Source: Paenibacillus agricola
Lineage (GTDB): Bacteria; Bacillota; Bacilli; Paenibacillales; NBRC-103111
Direction of reading: 5' to 3'
Assembly (NCBI RefSeq): GCF_011440305.1
Contig: NZ_JAAOIW010000003.1
Coordinates: forward strand, 613,577-677,576
DNA: 64,000 nt
Below the pieces are notes generated by a model. That model was not told the DNA's origin and made no database searches. It worked only from the letters and a program-made list of their open reading frames with translations. A program made the position numbers and the translations under genes. Within the stretch, counting starts at the first letter, position 1, and each line of letters opens with the position of its first letter. Shown here piece by piece: positions 9,523 to 18,793 of the stretch.

Positions 9523-10590
9523 TCATGCTTTTTGCAGCACAGCATTTAAGCCTAATGCTTCCTTTTCTTCAGCGGGGATCAGTTGAGCCTCCGTTAGTAC
9601 TTTTATAAACGCTTCGGCCACCAGCGGGTCGAATTGGGTTCCGCTATGCCTCCTCAGCTCTTCAGCCGCTGTCTCCATCGACAGCTTTTGCCGGTAGGAG
9701 CGATTCGTCGTCATCGCATCGAACGCATCACTCGCTGCTAATATCTTGGCACCCAGCGGTATTTCATCGCCTTTCAAGCCTTGCGGGTATCCTTTGCCAT
9801 CCATCCGCTCATGATGGTAACGAACCATGGCTGTTGCGCCGATATCCTGCAGCTTTTTAATATCTTTAATAATTTGGTAGCCATCCTCGGCGTGCCGCTT
9901 CATAATATCGTATTCTTCTTCTGTAAGCCGGCTTTCCTTCTGCAAAATATTTTCCGGCGTCCCGATTTTGCCGATATCATGAATGAGCCCAGCCAAGTGG
10001 ACAGCTTCTATATCCTGCTTGGACAAGCCCATCTCCGTCGCAATTTTTTTGGCATAGTCTGCTACATTTTTGGAATGAAAAGCTGTGTAAGGATCACGTG
10101 CGTCAATGCTTTTGGAAAAGGAAAGAATCGTATTCATAAACAGCTCTTCAAACTCTAGCTTTTGTCGAAAATTACGTTGGGATATAACCGTCACCCGACG
10201 AATAAGCATGGAAATTAGCAATAATGCAGCAGTAGCAAGAATAGAAACAAGCCCTGGCTCACTAAAATAAAGCCATATGGCCATAACGGCAGCAGCAAAG
10301 GTAACCACTAAATAACCATTGGCTACATATAAAGTAAAGATAATAACCGGAATGGCATACAATCCGAGCAACAACGGAGAAGAATGGTAGAGGTTTACCC
10401 AAACTGCTGTAATAATCGCTACAACCATTAATACCCATAGGGAGACTGTCCCCCATTTGCCGATAGAAACTGGACAAAAATGGTCATTGCCTTTCAATAT
10501 CAGGTCACTAACCTCAAACTCCGCTTCATCATGCTGGTGTATGCAATTCCTGTTAGCTGCAAGCTTATGCAAATCAAGGTGATTTTTCAT
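9523..10590 (-). CDS. Membrane-anchored HD-GYP domain phosphodiesterase
   Basis: HD-GYP proteins hydrolyse cyclic dinucleotides, usually c-di-GMP. The 355-residue protein has an N-terminal cytoplasmic stretch, about five membrane segments between residues 48 and 132, and a C-terminal HD-GYP domain. The HD dyad is His204-Asp205 in LIHDIGKIG, and HHERMDGKGYP at 259-269 is the GYP motif with all metal ligands in place. The membrane region has no recognised ligand domain. It is monocistronic between two terminators. The ATG at 10590 has GGGAGG upstream. Specificity (c-di-GMP versus other nucleotides) cannot be read from the sequence. Confidence 0.88.
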   Translation of the reverse strand: MKNHLDLHKLAANRNCIHQHDEAEFEVSDLILKGNDHFCPVSIGKWGTVSLWVLMVVAIITAVWVNLYHSSPLLLGLYAIPVIIFTLYVANGYLVVTFAAAVMAIWLYFSEPGLVSILATAALLLISMLIRRVTVISQRNFRQKLEFEELFMNTILSFSKSIDARDPYTAFHSKNVADYAKKIATEMGLSKQDIEAVHLAGLIHDIGKIGTPENILQKESRLTEEEYDIMKRHAEDGYQIIKDIKKLQDIGATAMVRYHHERMDGKGYPQGLKGDEIPLGAKILAASDAFDAMTTNRSYRQKLSMETAAEELRRHSGTQFDPLVAEAFIKVLTEAQLIPAEEKEALGLNAVLQKA

Positions 10591-10673
10591 AGATGGACCT
10601 CCCTAAATCTAGAATGGACACTTCTCGAAGGAGTAGATTCTATATTCAGGGTACACTTGTTTGTCAAAGCTTG

Positions 10674-12293
10674 TCAACTAGATTTATTGGCAGAAACTGC
10701 CGAAATTACGGGAACTATGGAGGCTGTTGGAGTAGCTGCCGGAGCAGCCACAGCCTTACGTTTACCACTCAGGAAAAACACTAACGGTATACACAAAAAT
10801 GCGGGAATGGCTGATATATAAAAGGTATCGGCTATCGCCCGTACTAAAGCTTCCTTCTGCATAATGCCAGCAAGGTTAATTGCTGCTGTACCACTCGCCG
10901 TGGTCATATCTACACCCCATTGATATATCGCACCGGTCATCGACGATATGACGTCGCTGGCTGCCAATGAATCAACAGGGACACTTTCGGTAATATGCTG
11001 GTAATGGACGATTTGGCGATTACCCATAATCGAAGTAAATATGGCTATGCCCATTGACCCCGCTACTTGCCTGCTTACATTTGACATCGTAGAGGCATTG
11101 CCGATTTGCTGGGGTGCAATATTCGTCATGCCCACCGAGGTTAACGGCATCATACAAAGCCCAATGCCTATGGCACGGATGGTCAATAACACATTCAACC
11201 AATGATGCGGCGTATCCACGGTCAGCATATGAAGCTCCATGGTCGTAACGCCCAGGATCGTAAGCCCGGCGACTCCTAGCGGAATAATGCCAAACTTATC
11301 ATAAAGCTTCCCGCTGATCGGCATCATTAAAGCCATCGCTATCGATTGGGGCATCATTAGAAGCCCCGTCTGCATCGCTGACATCGATTGGATGTTTTGC
11401 AAATATAGCGGAGTCAGGAAGGTACCGCCAAGCATACCCATCATAACCAGGCTCGAAGCGATAACACTCAGGGTGAAGCCTGTATTTTTGAAAAGCTTAA
11501 GGTCCAATAATGGATGCTCGGAGCCAAGCTCGACCCATATTAACAGCAGCAGGCTAAAAAACGAGACGAACAGCAGGCTGACAATAAACAGGGATGTCCA
11601 GCCTTCCGATTGCCCTTTGCTTAATGCAAACAGCAACGTCCCAAAGAACAGGATGGAAAACACCGCGCCAGCCGTATCAAATTTCGTATCCACTTTCCTT
11701 GGCGACTCCTGAAGCAGCACCTTTCCCATAATAAAGGCAAAAATACCGATAGGAATGTTAATGAAAAACAACCAACGCCAGCTATAATATTGAATTAAGT
11801 AGCCGCCAAAGGTCGGTCCAAGCGCAGGCGCTACCATAGCCGCTACGCCCCAAAGCCCAATTGCGGTACCTGTCTTTTCCCGCGGGAATGTCGAATAAAT
11901 AATAGCCATGCCGATGGGCATAATAAATCCGCCTGCCAAGCCTTGGAGAATACGGAATAAAATTAAGCTGGAATCGCTCCAAGCTAACCCGCAAAGAACC
12001 GAACCAATCGTAAAACCTGCTACCGAAAAAATAAACACATTTTTATTGCCAAACCGGGCACCTAGAAACCCGCTCATCGGAATTACTACAGCGGATGCCA
12101 GCATATACCCCGTTATAACCCATTGGACAGTAGGAACATCCGATCCAAATACAGCAACAAATTTGGTCAGCGCCACATTCATTAAGCTGCTGTTCAAGAC
12201 AGAAACGAAGGTGCCCAGCACGATAGCAATCAGCCCAAGCCATATTCTCCCGTCACTTTTCGAATCTGTCTGTAAAGCTGTAGCCTCGGCCAT
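10674..12293 (-). CDS. DHA2-family multidrug MFS exporter (EmrB/QacA type), last gene of the efflux operon
   Basis: Proton-coupled drug exporter with 14 predicted membrane segments, 539 residues. DHA2 features visible are NSSLMNVALTKF in the first segment, motif A-like GFLGARFGNKNVF near residue 75 and motif C-like GPTFGGYLI near residue 155. The frame opens with a GTG at 12305, but ATG 12293 has AGGTGG 8 nt upstream and gives the normal N terminus. It follows the RND-type adaptor immediately and closes a five-gene operon on the minus strand. The partner adaptor is probably one of the two upstream. Confidence 0.88.
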   Translation of the reverse strand: MAEATALQTDSKSDGRIWLGLIAIVLGTFVSVLNSSLMNVALTKFVAVFGSDVPTVQWVITGYMLASAVVIPMSGFLGARFGNKNVFIFSVAGFTIGSVLCGLAWSDSSLILFRILQGLAGGFIMPIGMAIIYSTFPREKTGTAIGLWGVAAMVAPALGPTFGGYLIQYYSWRWLFFINIPIGIFAFIMGKVLLQESPRKVDTKFDTAGAVFSILFFGTLLFALSKGQSEGWTSLFIVSLLFVSFFSLLLLIWVELGSEHPLLDLKLFKNTGFTLSVIASSLVMMGMLGGTFLTPLYLQNIQSMSAMQTGLLMMPQSIAMALMMPISGKLYDKFGIIPLGVAGLTILGVTTMELHMLTVDTPHHWLNVLLTIRAIGIGLCMMPLTSVGMTNIAPQQIGNASTMSNVSRQVAGSMGIAIFTSIMGNRQIVHYQHITESVPVDSLAASDVISSMTGAIYQWGVDMTTASGTAAINLAGIMQKEALVRAIADTFYISAIPAFLCIPLVFFLSGKRKAVAAPAATPTASIVPVISAVSANKSS

Positions 12294-12305
12294 ATTGTGC
12301 ACCAC

Positions 12306-13625
12306 CTATTCTACCTTCAATTTGCCACCCTCGACGATTTTGTCGTTAGGGTTGACTACAATTTGCTGATTGGCTTGGAGATTAGCTCCAGCTTCTACGA
12401 ATACCCAATCCTGGTTTTTATCGGAGGTTTGGACTTCCATAAGATGAGCAATATCGCCCTCTACCTTAGCTACGTAGTTTTTGCCATCCTTCTTGATGAT
12501 TGCCGATTTCGGCACCTCAAGCTTGCTTGGAGATGTGTTCTGCATATGAACCTCAGCAATCGTACCAGCAAACAACAAGCCATCTTTATTATCTACCGTT
12601 ACTTTGACGGGAAATGTATTGCTATTGGCATTAGAAATAGGACTGACGAAAGTAATGGTACCTGGGAAGGTTTGGTCGGGCACATTGGCTACCTTGACCT
12701 CAACCGCTGTCCCAGCCTTGACCTTGCCAATCTGTGTATCGGTGACACTAAGCTCCACCTGAACCTGGCTCATGTCTACGATCGAGAAAAGCGCTACGCC
12801 CGGCTGCGCCATTTCACCTGGCTGGATTGTGCGTTTGATGACCATGCCATCCGCAGGTGCTGTAATCGCTGCATTGTTGACCGAGTTGTTAGCCAATACA
12901 ACCGTAGCATTCAACCGATCCACATCAGCCTTTAATGCCTTAATCGTATTATCTGTGGCGCCAGCCTGGGCTAGCTCCAGCCTTGCTTTAGCAGCGTTGG
13001 CTTGGGCTGCCGCTGCTTGGCTTGCCGCCATTGCTTGGTCATAGCCAGTCCGCGCCTTCTCAAATTCCAGCTGGCCGCGGTCCATATCCTCTTTGGTTAC
13101 CGCGGAGGAGCTGTCAAACTGGTTTCGCAAGCTATTATAAATATGTGTTGCTACCTCCAAGCCCGCTTTGCCCTGCTCAACCGCTGCATTCGTTTGTGCC
13201 TGAGTGGCTTCAGCCGCACGCACGGCGCTCTCGGCAGCACGAAGATCCTGCGATCTTGCTCCAGCCAGTGTATCGGCAAGCTTCGCATTGGAGGCGATCA
13301 CGCCGAACTCGGCCTGCTTCAGCTGCTGTACCAGGTCGTCAGTTTCGAGTTGAACGAGAACATCACCCTTTTTCACAAGGGCTCCTTCCTCGACATTTAC
13401 AGCGGTCACCTTACCTGAGGTTTTGCTTACTATTTTCACTTCCTGATTCGGGTTAATCTTCCCGCTCCAGCCTGAATCTGTAACCTGGCCGAGCTTCATA
13501 ACTTTAACGGATGCAGCGGCATCCGCACCATCAACTTGACTGCTAGTATCTGAGCCACACCCCGATAAGGCTCCAATTAATGTTAGGGATAATAACGCAG
13601 GAACCCACATTTGCTTTGATTTCAT
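12306..13625 (-). CDS. Periplasmic-adaptor-like lipoprotein (HlyD/RND type)
   Basis: Membrane-fusion-type adaptor of 439 residues. A lipoprotein signal ends LIGALSGC with Cys23 as lipid site. A biotinyl-lipoyl half-domain (KVTAVNVEEGALVKKGDVL, near residue 75) precedes an Ala/Gln/Glu-rich coiled-coil hairpin (residues about 105-240), then the second half-domain (ITAPADGMVIKRTIQPGEMA) and beta-barrel. In Gram-positive cells such adaptors sit on the outer face of the membrane next to ABC or MFS pumps. It lies between two MFS genes and a shorter adaptor, so it probably pairs with the downstream MFS pump. Confidence 0.85.
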   Translation of the reverse strand: MKSKQMWVPALLSLTLIGALSGCGSDTSSQVDGADAAASVKVMKLGQVTDSGWSGKINPNQEVKIVSKTSGKVTAVNVEEGALVKKGDVLVQLETDDLVQQLKQAEFGVIASNAKLADTLAGARSQDLRAAESAVRAAEATQAQTNAAVEQGKAGLEVATHIYNSLRNQFDSSSAVTKEDMDRGQLEFEKARTGYDQAMAASQAAAAQANAAKARLELAQAGATDNTIKALKADVDRLNATVVLANNSVNNAAITAPADGMVIKRTIQPGEMAQPGVALFSIVDMSQVQVELSVTDTQIGKVKAGTAVEVKVANVPDQTFPGTITFVSPISNANSNTFPVKVTVDNKDGLLFAGTIAEVHMQNTSPSKLEVPKSAIIKKDGKNYVAKVEGDIAHLMEVQTSDKNQDWVFVEAGANLQANQQIVVNPNDKIVEGGKLKVE

Positions 13626-13655
13626 ATGATTAACTCTCCTCTATCCATACCTTAG

Positions 13656-14309
13656 TTACTTAACATGAATTTTGATCGCGGTGCTCATCCCCGGCAATAG
13701 ATCGAGGACTTGTTGGTTATCAATAGATATTTTCACAGAAATGCGTTGTGTCACCTTAGTGAAGTTCCCACTAGTGTTCGAAGCTGGAAGCAAGGAAAAG
13801 GTAGAGGCAGTCGCTTTACTGATCTCTTTCACTGTGCCAGTAAGTGTGACTCCAGCGAAGGTGTCGACCTTGATCTCAACCTTCTGCCCGGCCTGAATCC
13901 GGTGAATTTCCGTTTCTTCGATATTCGCGGACACATACAATTGGCTTTGGTCTACGACCATCGCAACCGTTTGCCCTGGTGAAGCAATTTCGCCAGGCTT
14001 GATCAACGATTTGATCACCGTCCCCTCAATCGGGGATCTTAATGTAGCTTGGTCAAGCATACTAACGCTTAGGTTATTGCTGTCCTGCTGCCCTACAATC
14101 TGGTCAGCCAGTACATGGTCGCCTTCATTAACCTGCATCGTAAGCACCTTGCCCGTAACGCGCGGCATGACTTTGTAGATGTCACCAGCAAGCCTTGCAT
14201 CCTCTGAGGAAACATATTGGGTGCCTTGGTACCAGAACATGCCTCCCAGTGCTCCACCCCCGATAACCAAAACTGTTAAAATAACGATCAATATGACTTT
14301 ACGCTTCAT
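13656..14309 (-). CDS. Short EmrA/HlyD-type adaptor without a hairpin
   Basis: Single N-terminal membrane anchor (residues 5-25), then a lipoyl-like half-domain (KVLTMQVNEGDHVLADQIV) followed directly by the second half (ATLRSPIEGTVIKSLIKPGEIA) and a beta-barrel region. At about 217 residues it lacks the long coiled-coil hairpin usual for EmrA, so it is a compact adaptor. The frame opens with TTG at 14321, whose ribosome binding site would be too close; ATG 14309 is preceded by GGGGA. It follows marR and precedes the larger adaptor. Confidence 0.8.
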   Translation of the reverse strand: MKRKVILIVILTVLVIGGGALGGMFWYQGTQYVSSEDARLAGDIYKVMPRVTGKVLTMQVNEGDHVLADQIVGQQDSNNLSVSMLDQATLRSPIEGTVIKSLIKPGEIASPGQTVAMVVDQSQLYVSANIEETEIHRIQAGQKVEIKVDTFAGVTLTGTVKEISKATASTFSLLPASNTSGNFTKVTQRISVKISIDNQQVLDLLPGMSTAIKIHVK

Positions 14310-14392
14310 AACTGTCCCCAATCCTCTTTCCGTCTTTAACGTCTCTCCAACAGCCCAACATCCATATTCATCTCAATAATGCTTACTCCAAG

Positions 14393-14821
14393 TCATTCCA
14401 AATTTCGTAAAAAGGAGTTAAATATTTTTTTTAAGACTTGCAGGTCCTCGGCGGAAACACCCTGCATCATTTTTTTGAAAAGTTCTGCCTTTAGTTCTTT
14501 GATGGAGCTAACTGCTTTCTCACCTTCTTCACTAATTTCTAAATACACACTACGGCGGTCGACTTCATCGCGGTAGCGCAGAATCAGCTTTTTTTCCTCC
14601 AGCTTATCGCACAATAGTGTAAGGCTACCGGGTGTCATGCACAATAATTCCGCCAAATCCGTAACCCTTTGTATACCTTCCTTTTGTAGCTTATACAGCA
14701 TATTAGCCTGAGGAAGTGTGAGGTTAAGAGGGCTAATTGCACTCCACTCAGCCAAATACTTTTTGTGAATTTGCCGATGTAACTGCTCCATCACTTCAAG
14801 ATCAAATAGTTCAGTCACCAT
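14393..14821 (-). CDS. MarR-family transcriptional regulator
   Basis: 142-residue winged-helix repressor. The DNA-binding part VTDLAELLCMTPGSLTLLCDKLEEKKLI (residues about 54-81) and the wing RDEVDRRSVYLEISEEG are typical. A strong AAGGAAGG ribosome binding site precedes ATG 14821. It sits second in the efflux operon, so it most likely autoregulates that operon through the inverted repeat at 16531-16553. Confidence 0.88.
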   Translation of the reverse strand: MVTELFDLEVMEQLHRQIHKKYLAEWSAISPLNLTLPQANMLYKLQKEGIQRVTDLAELLCMTPGSLTLLCDKLEEKKLILRYRDEVDRRSVYLEISEEGEKAVSSIKELKAELFKKMMQGVSAEDLQVLKKIFNSFLRNLE

Positions 14822-14835
14822 AATTCAGTCCTTCC

Positions 14836-16488
14836 TTAAGAACCCTGTTGTTCCTTTCTACGGTCAGTGATTTGGACATTACCAACAAACAAGCTGAGAA
14901 CTGCACCCAAAATCACAAAAATCAAACCATATACAAAGACGGTATGCAGAGAATCCACTAAAGCTATTTTTAGAATCGGTTCAATCTTCGCAGATAGCTC
15001 CTGCGGAATTTTACTTAAAGCCTCAGGATTGAGCAGGATTGAATATAACGATTGTGGATCTGTATTGATTTTGGCCAACATGTCAACGATAAACGTATTA
15101 ACCGTGCCTTCCTGTGGAATCTGGCCAAGTACGGGCACCAAATCCTCATTAAGCAGCTTGCTCGAATGATGGTTCATCACAGCACCCAATAAGGTCATGC
15201 CGAACGTGCCGCCGATCTGGCGAAAAAATTGGCTGGATGAGGTTACAACGCCCAGCTCCGATTTCGGAAAGCTTTCTTGAAGAGCCAATGTCAATATCGG
15301 CATGACCAATCCCATGCCTAGCCCAATGACCATCATAAAGCTAGATGCTGTAAGCTTGGAGGTCGTCATGCTTAACGTGGTGAGCAGGATAAAGCCAACC
15401 GCCATAATGACCATGCCAACACCCATTTGCGTCCGTACGCCGATTTTTTGCACAAGCTGCCCTCCCAGCACGCTTGCTGCAATCATCGTAATCATCATAG
15501 GCGTCATGACCGTTCCCGATGCCGCCGGGCTGATCCCGACAATCCCCTGCATAAACAGCGGCACAAACATAATCGCGCCGAACATGCCGACACTCATCAG
15601 GAAGCCAACTCCATTAATAATGGAGAAGGTTCGGTTCTTGAACAAACGAACAGGCAGGATCGCTTCTTTGGCTTTTGATTCAATAAACACAAAGCCTACC
15701 AATGAGACGATAGCCAGCGCTATAAGACCGATAATTTGCCAGGAGGCCCACGGAAATTCCTTGCCGCCAAAGGTCAGGGCAAGCAACAGACTGACCACAC
15801 CCACGATCATTGTGACAATGCCTGCAATATCAAATTGTACCTTCTTCGCTCTTTCGTGCTTCGGCAACGCCATCGCAATTAACACGACAGCTAGGATTCC
15901 AACAGGCAGGTTGATGTAGAATACCCAACGCCAGTTAGCGGCATCAACGATCCAGCCTCCAACCTGCGGGCCAATAATCGAAGATAAACCGAATAAAGCA
16001 CCAAATACACCTTGCCATTTGGCGCGTTGCTTACCGGTAAAAATATCACCGATAATAATCATCGCCATCGGCATCATGATCCCGCCGCCGATGCCTTGCA
16101 AACCGCGAAATAAGATAAGCTCTGTCATGTTCTGGGACATCCCACATAACGCGGACGCTACGATAAATATCGTCAAGCCTGTTACATAAACCACCTTACG
16201 ACCTAATAAATCCGCCAGCTTGCCGGCTATGGGAACGATCACGGTCGATGTAAGCATATAAGCGGTGGTTAGCCAGGTCATTAAGCCTAACCCGCCCAGA
16301 TCCCCTACAATTCGCGGCATTGCCGTTCCGACTATCGTTCCATCTAAGGCACCAAACAGCATAGCTATAATTAATCCTGCAACCAACAGCCCCCGACGTT
16401 GGGCCGGATCTTGTTCTTCCAAGGATGGTTTTTTCTCATAAGCAGAAGCTTGTTGTGCTGTTTCACTTGTTGGAACCGCAGTAGCCAT
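14836..16488 (-). CDS. DHA2-family multidrug MFS exporter, first gene of the efflux operon
   Basis: 14-segment proton/drug antiporter, 550 residues. DHA2 features are LDGTIVGTAMPRIVGDLGG in segment 1, GKLADLLGRKVVY (motif A, near residue 83) and GPQVGGWIVD (motif C, near residue 165). The frame extends upstream to 16617, but those codons cover the promoter and operator, so the ATG at 16488 with GAGGTG 6 nt before it is chosen. First gene of MFS - marR - short adaptor - long adaptor - MFS. Confidence 0.9.
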   Translation of the reverse strand: MATAVPTSETAQQASAYEKKPSLEEQDPAQRRGLLVAGLIIAMLFGALDGTIVGTAMPRIVGDLGGLGLMTWLTTAYMLTSTVIVPIAGKLADLLGRKVVYVTGLTIFIVASALCGMSQNMTELILFRGLQGIGGGIMMPMAMIIIGDIFTGKQRAKWQGVFGALFGLSSIIGPQVGGWIVDAANWRWVFYINLPVGILAVVLIAMALPKHERAKKVQFDIAGIVTMIVGVVSLLLALTFGGKEFPWASWQIIGLIALAIVSLVGFVFIESKAKEAILPVRLFKNRTFSIINGVGFLMSVGMFGAIMFVPLFMQGIVGISPAASGTVMTPMMITMIAASVLGGQLVQKIGVRTQMGVGMVIMAVGFILLTTLSMTTSKLTASSFMMVIGLGMGLVMPILTLALQESFPKSELGVVTSSSQFFRQIGGTFGMTLLGAVMNHHSSKLLNEDLVPVLGQIPQEGTVNTFIVDMLAKINTDPQSLYSILLNPEALSKIPQELSAKIEPILKIALVDSLHTVFVYGLIFVILGAVLSLFVGNVQITDRRKEQQGS

Positions 16489-16530
16489 ACCGTTCACCTC
16501 TTTTATATTTTTGTTATACGCAATAATATT

Positions 16531-16553
16531 ACAAGTAATAATATTTAACTTGT
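16531..16553 (-). promoter_or_regulatory. Probable MarR operator of the efflux operon
   Basis: Inverted repeat ACAAGT (16531-16536) and ACTTGT (16548-16553) with an AT-rich 11-bp centre, located just downstream of the -10 element. Position and half-site fit autorepression by the MarR protein at 14393-14821; this is inferred. Confidence 0.6.
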
Positions 16554-16561
16554 GTAAATGT

Positions 16562-16590
16562 ATAATAATAAAGATTCCCTCGATTTGCAA
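16562..16590 (-). promoter_or_regulatory. Promoter of the efflux operon
   Basis: On the minus strand TTGCAA (16585-16590), 17-bp spacer, TATTAT (16562-16567). The predicted start is close to the ACAAGT operator. Confidence 0.65.
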
Positions 16591-16761
16591 GAGAATGTTT
16601 ATTGGTTTTATTGGCAATATTCTTTTTTTCCAAGCCCCACTCGTCCATTAAGCTTTGTTGTAAAAAAAATTAATAAAAATATGTTGATATTCCGTTTAGA
16701 TCTATGTGAAAATTATACGATACCCGTAAAAGTATAATAGAACTCAATCGGAGTGAACCTA

Positions 16762-17841
16762 ATGCCAACAAACAAAAAGGTGACTATGCAGGAAATAGCC
16801 AATCAAGTGGGCGTCTCCAAATTTGCCGTGTCCAAAGCTTTGTCCGGGAAATCAGGGATAAGCACAGCAACTCGCGAGAAAATATTAACAGTGGCTTCGC
16901 AATACGGATATGTTAAATATAAAGCAAAAATAGATAGGGCTCACCAGACTCAAGCGAATCCCGAAAATAAACTGGTTGGTATTCTAATCCCTGATATTAG
17001 AAGCCAAAATAAGGAGTCGGCTTATTGGGGCAAAATTGTTGAGGGCATATCCAGCAACCTAGAAAAGCGCGGTGTTGGCACCATTATCATTACTAACGAC
17101 TCCCCGCAAAACTTTAATCTCGTTATTAAGCCTGAAGGCTTAATGGGCATTATAAGTGTAGGCCTAATATCCACCCCGATGTTAGAGGAGCTTAGGCGCT
17201 TATCCATCCCCTTCGTGCTGGTCGATCATGAGGACGAGCTGCTGGCATCGGATAGCATCTTTATGAATAGCTTTGACAGCATTCGTAAATTAACGAAATA
17301 CCTGCTTGGTTTGGGCCATACGGATATTCATTTTGTCGGAGATATTCATTATTCCAGAAGCTTTTTTGATCGATGGTGTGGTTTTAAATCAGCCATGGAT
17401 GAACAAGTAAGCACCTATAAGACTAACCAACTATTGCTGCATATTAAGCCATCCTACAATCCGGATAATTATCACTCGCTTTTGTCGGAGCTTAAGCAAT
17501 TCCAATTGTCGGCAGCTATGTTTCCCACAGCCTTTGTGTGTGCGAATGACCAAATCGCCTTGCATGTAGCCGATGCCCTTAAGGAGCTGAACATTCGTAT
17601 CCCTGATGAATGCTCCATTACTGGATTTGATAACAACGACGATATTACCCAATATTTCCCTGAGCTCACAACCATTAATGCAGAGAAAGAAGCGTTAGGC
17701 ACCAAAGCAGTAGACCTGTTATTGTGGAGAATTATGAATCCCCACATGCCCTACGAGAAGGTTTTGCTACAAAGCCAATTTATTTACAGAGGCAGTACAC
17801 AGGCAGCTAAAACCACTAAAGAAGTCCCAACAACAACCTAA
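16762..17841 (+). CDS. LacI-family transcriptional regulator
   Basis: 359-residue repressor of the LacI/GalR family. The N-terminal helix-turn-helix is TMQEIANQVGVSKFAVSKALSGKSGIS (residues about 7-33) with the hinge near residue 50. The rest is a periplasmic-binding-protein-like sugar domain (LVGILIPDIRS, CANDQIALHVADAL, SITGFDNNDD). The ATG at 16762 has GGAGTG upstream; an earlier in-frame GTG lies inside that ribosome binding site. It precedes the AraC regulator and the sugar-acid genes, and candidate LacI/CcpA-type operators at 17974 and 19973 are possible targets. Confidence 0.9.
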   Translation: MPTNKKVTMQEIANQVGVSKFAVSKALSGKSGISTATREKILTVASQYGYVKYKAKIDRAHQTQANPENKLVGILIPDIRSQNKESAYWGKIVEGISSNLEKRGVGTIIITNDSPQNFNLVIKPEGLMGIISVGLISTPMLEELRRLSIPFVLVDHEDELLASDSIFMNSFDSIRKLTKYLLGLGHTDIHFVGDIHYSRSFFDRWCGFKSAMDEQVSTYKTNQLLLHIKPSYNPDNYHSLLSELKQFQLSAAMFPTAFVCANDQIALHVADALKELNIRIPDECSITGFDNNDDITQYFPELTTINAEKEALGTKAVDLLLWRIMNPHMPYEKVLLQSQFIYRGSTQAAKTTKEVPTTT

Positions 17842-17866
17842 CAAATATATTCGTTAGGTTGTTTTG
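17834..17866 (+). terminator. Terminator overlapping the lacI-type stop codon
   Basis: CAACCTAAC (17834-17842) pairs perfectly with GTTAGGTTG (17853-17861), followed by TTTTG. The stem begins inside the last codons of the gene. Confidence 0.75.
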
Positions 17867-17928
17867 CTAACTTAAAACTAATATCCAGAAAAAAATACTC
17901 ATTTTTTAGTTTTTTCAAACAATTTAGG

Positions 17929-17957
17929 TTGACCTGACTATAATTCCGTTGTAGAAT
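17929..17957 (+). promoter_or_regulatory. Promoter of the AraC-type regulator
   Basis: TTGACC (17929-17934), 17-bp spacer, TAGAAT (17952-17957). Confidence 0.65.
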
Positions 17958-17973
17958 TAACTTAAAATGGTAA

Positions 17974-17987
17974 TGTAACCGATTTCA
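17974..17987 (+). promoter_or_regulatory. cre-like operator downstream of the araC promoter
   Basis: TGTAACCGATTTCA matches the CcpA consensus TGNAANCGNWNNCW at every fixed position. It lies about 10-25 nt after the predicted start, a roadblock position. CcpA and other LacI-family operators share this form, so the LacI-type protein encoded just upstream is an alternative ligand. Confidence 0.6.
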
Positions 17988-18083
17988 TTTTATGTGCTAA
18001 ATTAGTTTTACCTAACAAAATCACTTATTTGCTAACAAATTTTTAAGCTGCAAATGGTAAAAGCCAAGCGGGGAGTGATGTTT

Positions 18084-18737
18084 ATGCAGGAATATTCGTA
18101 TACCAAAGAAAAGGAGCTGTACGATACTTTCAAATCAGCTAGCGATTCAACCGAGATTCAGCACAGCATAGAAACCTTTTATGATTTTTTTGTCCAAAAT
18201 GGCTCCAGTGAAATGTTTGAGATGTATGAAACGACGGTTCGTTTATTAGTGGGCATAGAAAAAAGGGTTGTTGCCGAATTTGGCAAGGATAGCAAGTGTA
18301 ATAAATTAGAAGTGATGAGCGTGGTCAATAAAACAAACCTAGAGGAGGTTAAAGCATACGTACTTGAATGTTTTATGGAATTACGGGGAATTATATTACG
18401 TAAGTTTAATCACTATCATACCAGCATAATATTAAAAACGATCCAGCACATGGAGAACGAATTCCAGCATGCCACCCTCGACAGCCTTGCCCAGAAAGTA
18501 TTTATGACACCCTCCTACCTCAGCATGTTATTCAAATCCAATACGGGCAAAACCTTTATTGAACAACTCACAGAAATTCGGATTGACAAGGCCAAACAGC
18601 TTCTGAAAAATACCCATCTCAAAAATTACGAAGTAGCCGAATCCATAGGCTATCAGGATTCCCGTTATTTCAGTCAAATTTTCAAGAAAAAGGTCGGATT
18701 GTCGCCTAGTGATTACAGAGAATCAGCTACCAATTAA
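18084..18737 (+). CDS. AraC-family transcriptional regulator
   Basis: 217 residues. The N-terminal half is an unrecognised helical region (no cupin motif seen). The C-terminal 100 residues carry the double helix-turn-helix: ATLDSLAQKVFMTPSYLSMLFKS and EVAESIGYQDSRYFSQIFKKKVGLSPSDYR. The start is the ATG at 18084, with GGGGAG 8 nt upstream; an earlier ATG at 18054 lacks one. It has its own promoter and a cre-like site. Likely an activator of the neighbouring sugar-acid genes. Confidence 0.85.
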   Translation: MQEYSYTKEKELYDTFKSASDSTEIQHSIETFYDFFVQNGSSEMFEMYETTVRLLVGIEKRVVAEFGKDSKCNKLEVMSVVNKTNLEEVKAYVLECFMELRGIILRKFNHYHTSIILKTIQHMENEFQHATLDSLAQKVFMTPSYLSMLFKSNTGKTFIEQLTEIRIDKAKQLLKNTHLKNYEVAESIGYQDSRYFSQIFKKKVGLSPSDYRESATN

Positions 18738-18750
18738 AGCCACATAGGGC

Positions 18751-18790
18751 AAAGGGGCATACGGTGATCAGCCTATATGGCCCCTTTATT
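18751..18790. terminator. Terminator between the araC-type and RraA-like genes
   Basis: AAAGGGGC (18751-18758) pairs with GCCCCTTT (18780-18787), with ATA/TAT inside. It is convergently placed and probably serves both genes. Confidence 0.65.
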
Positions 18791-18793
18791 ATT

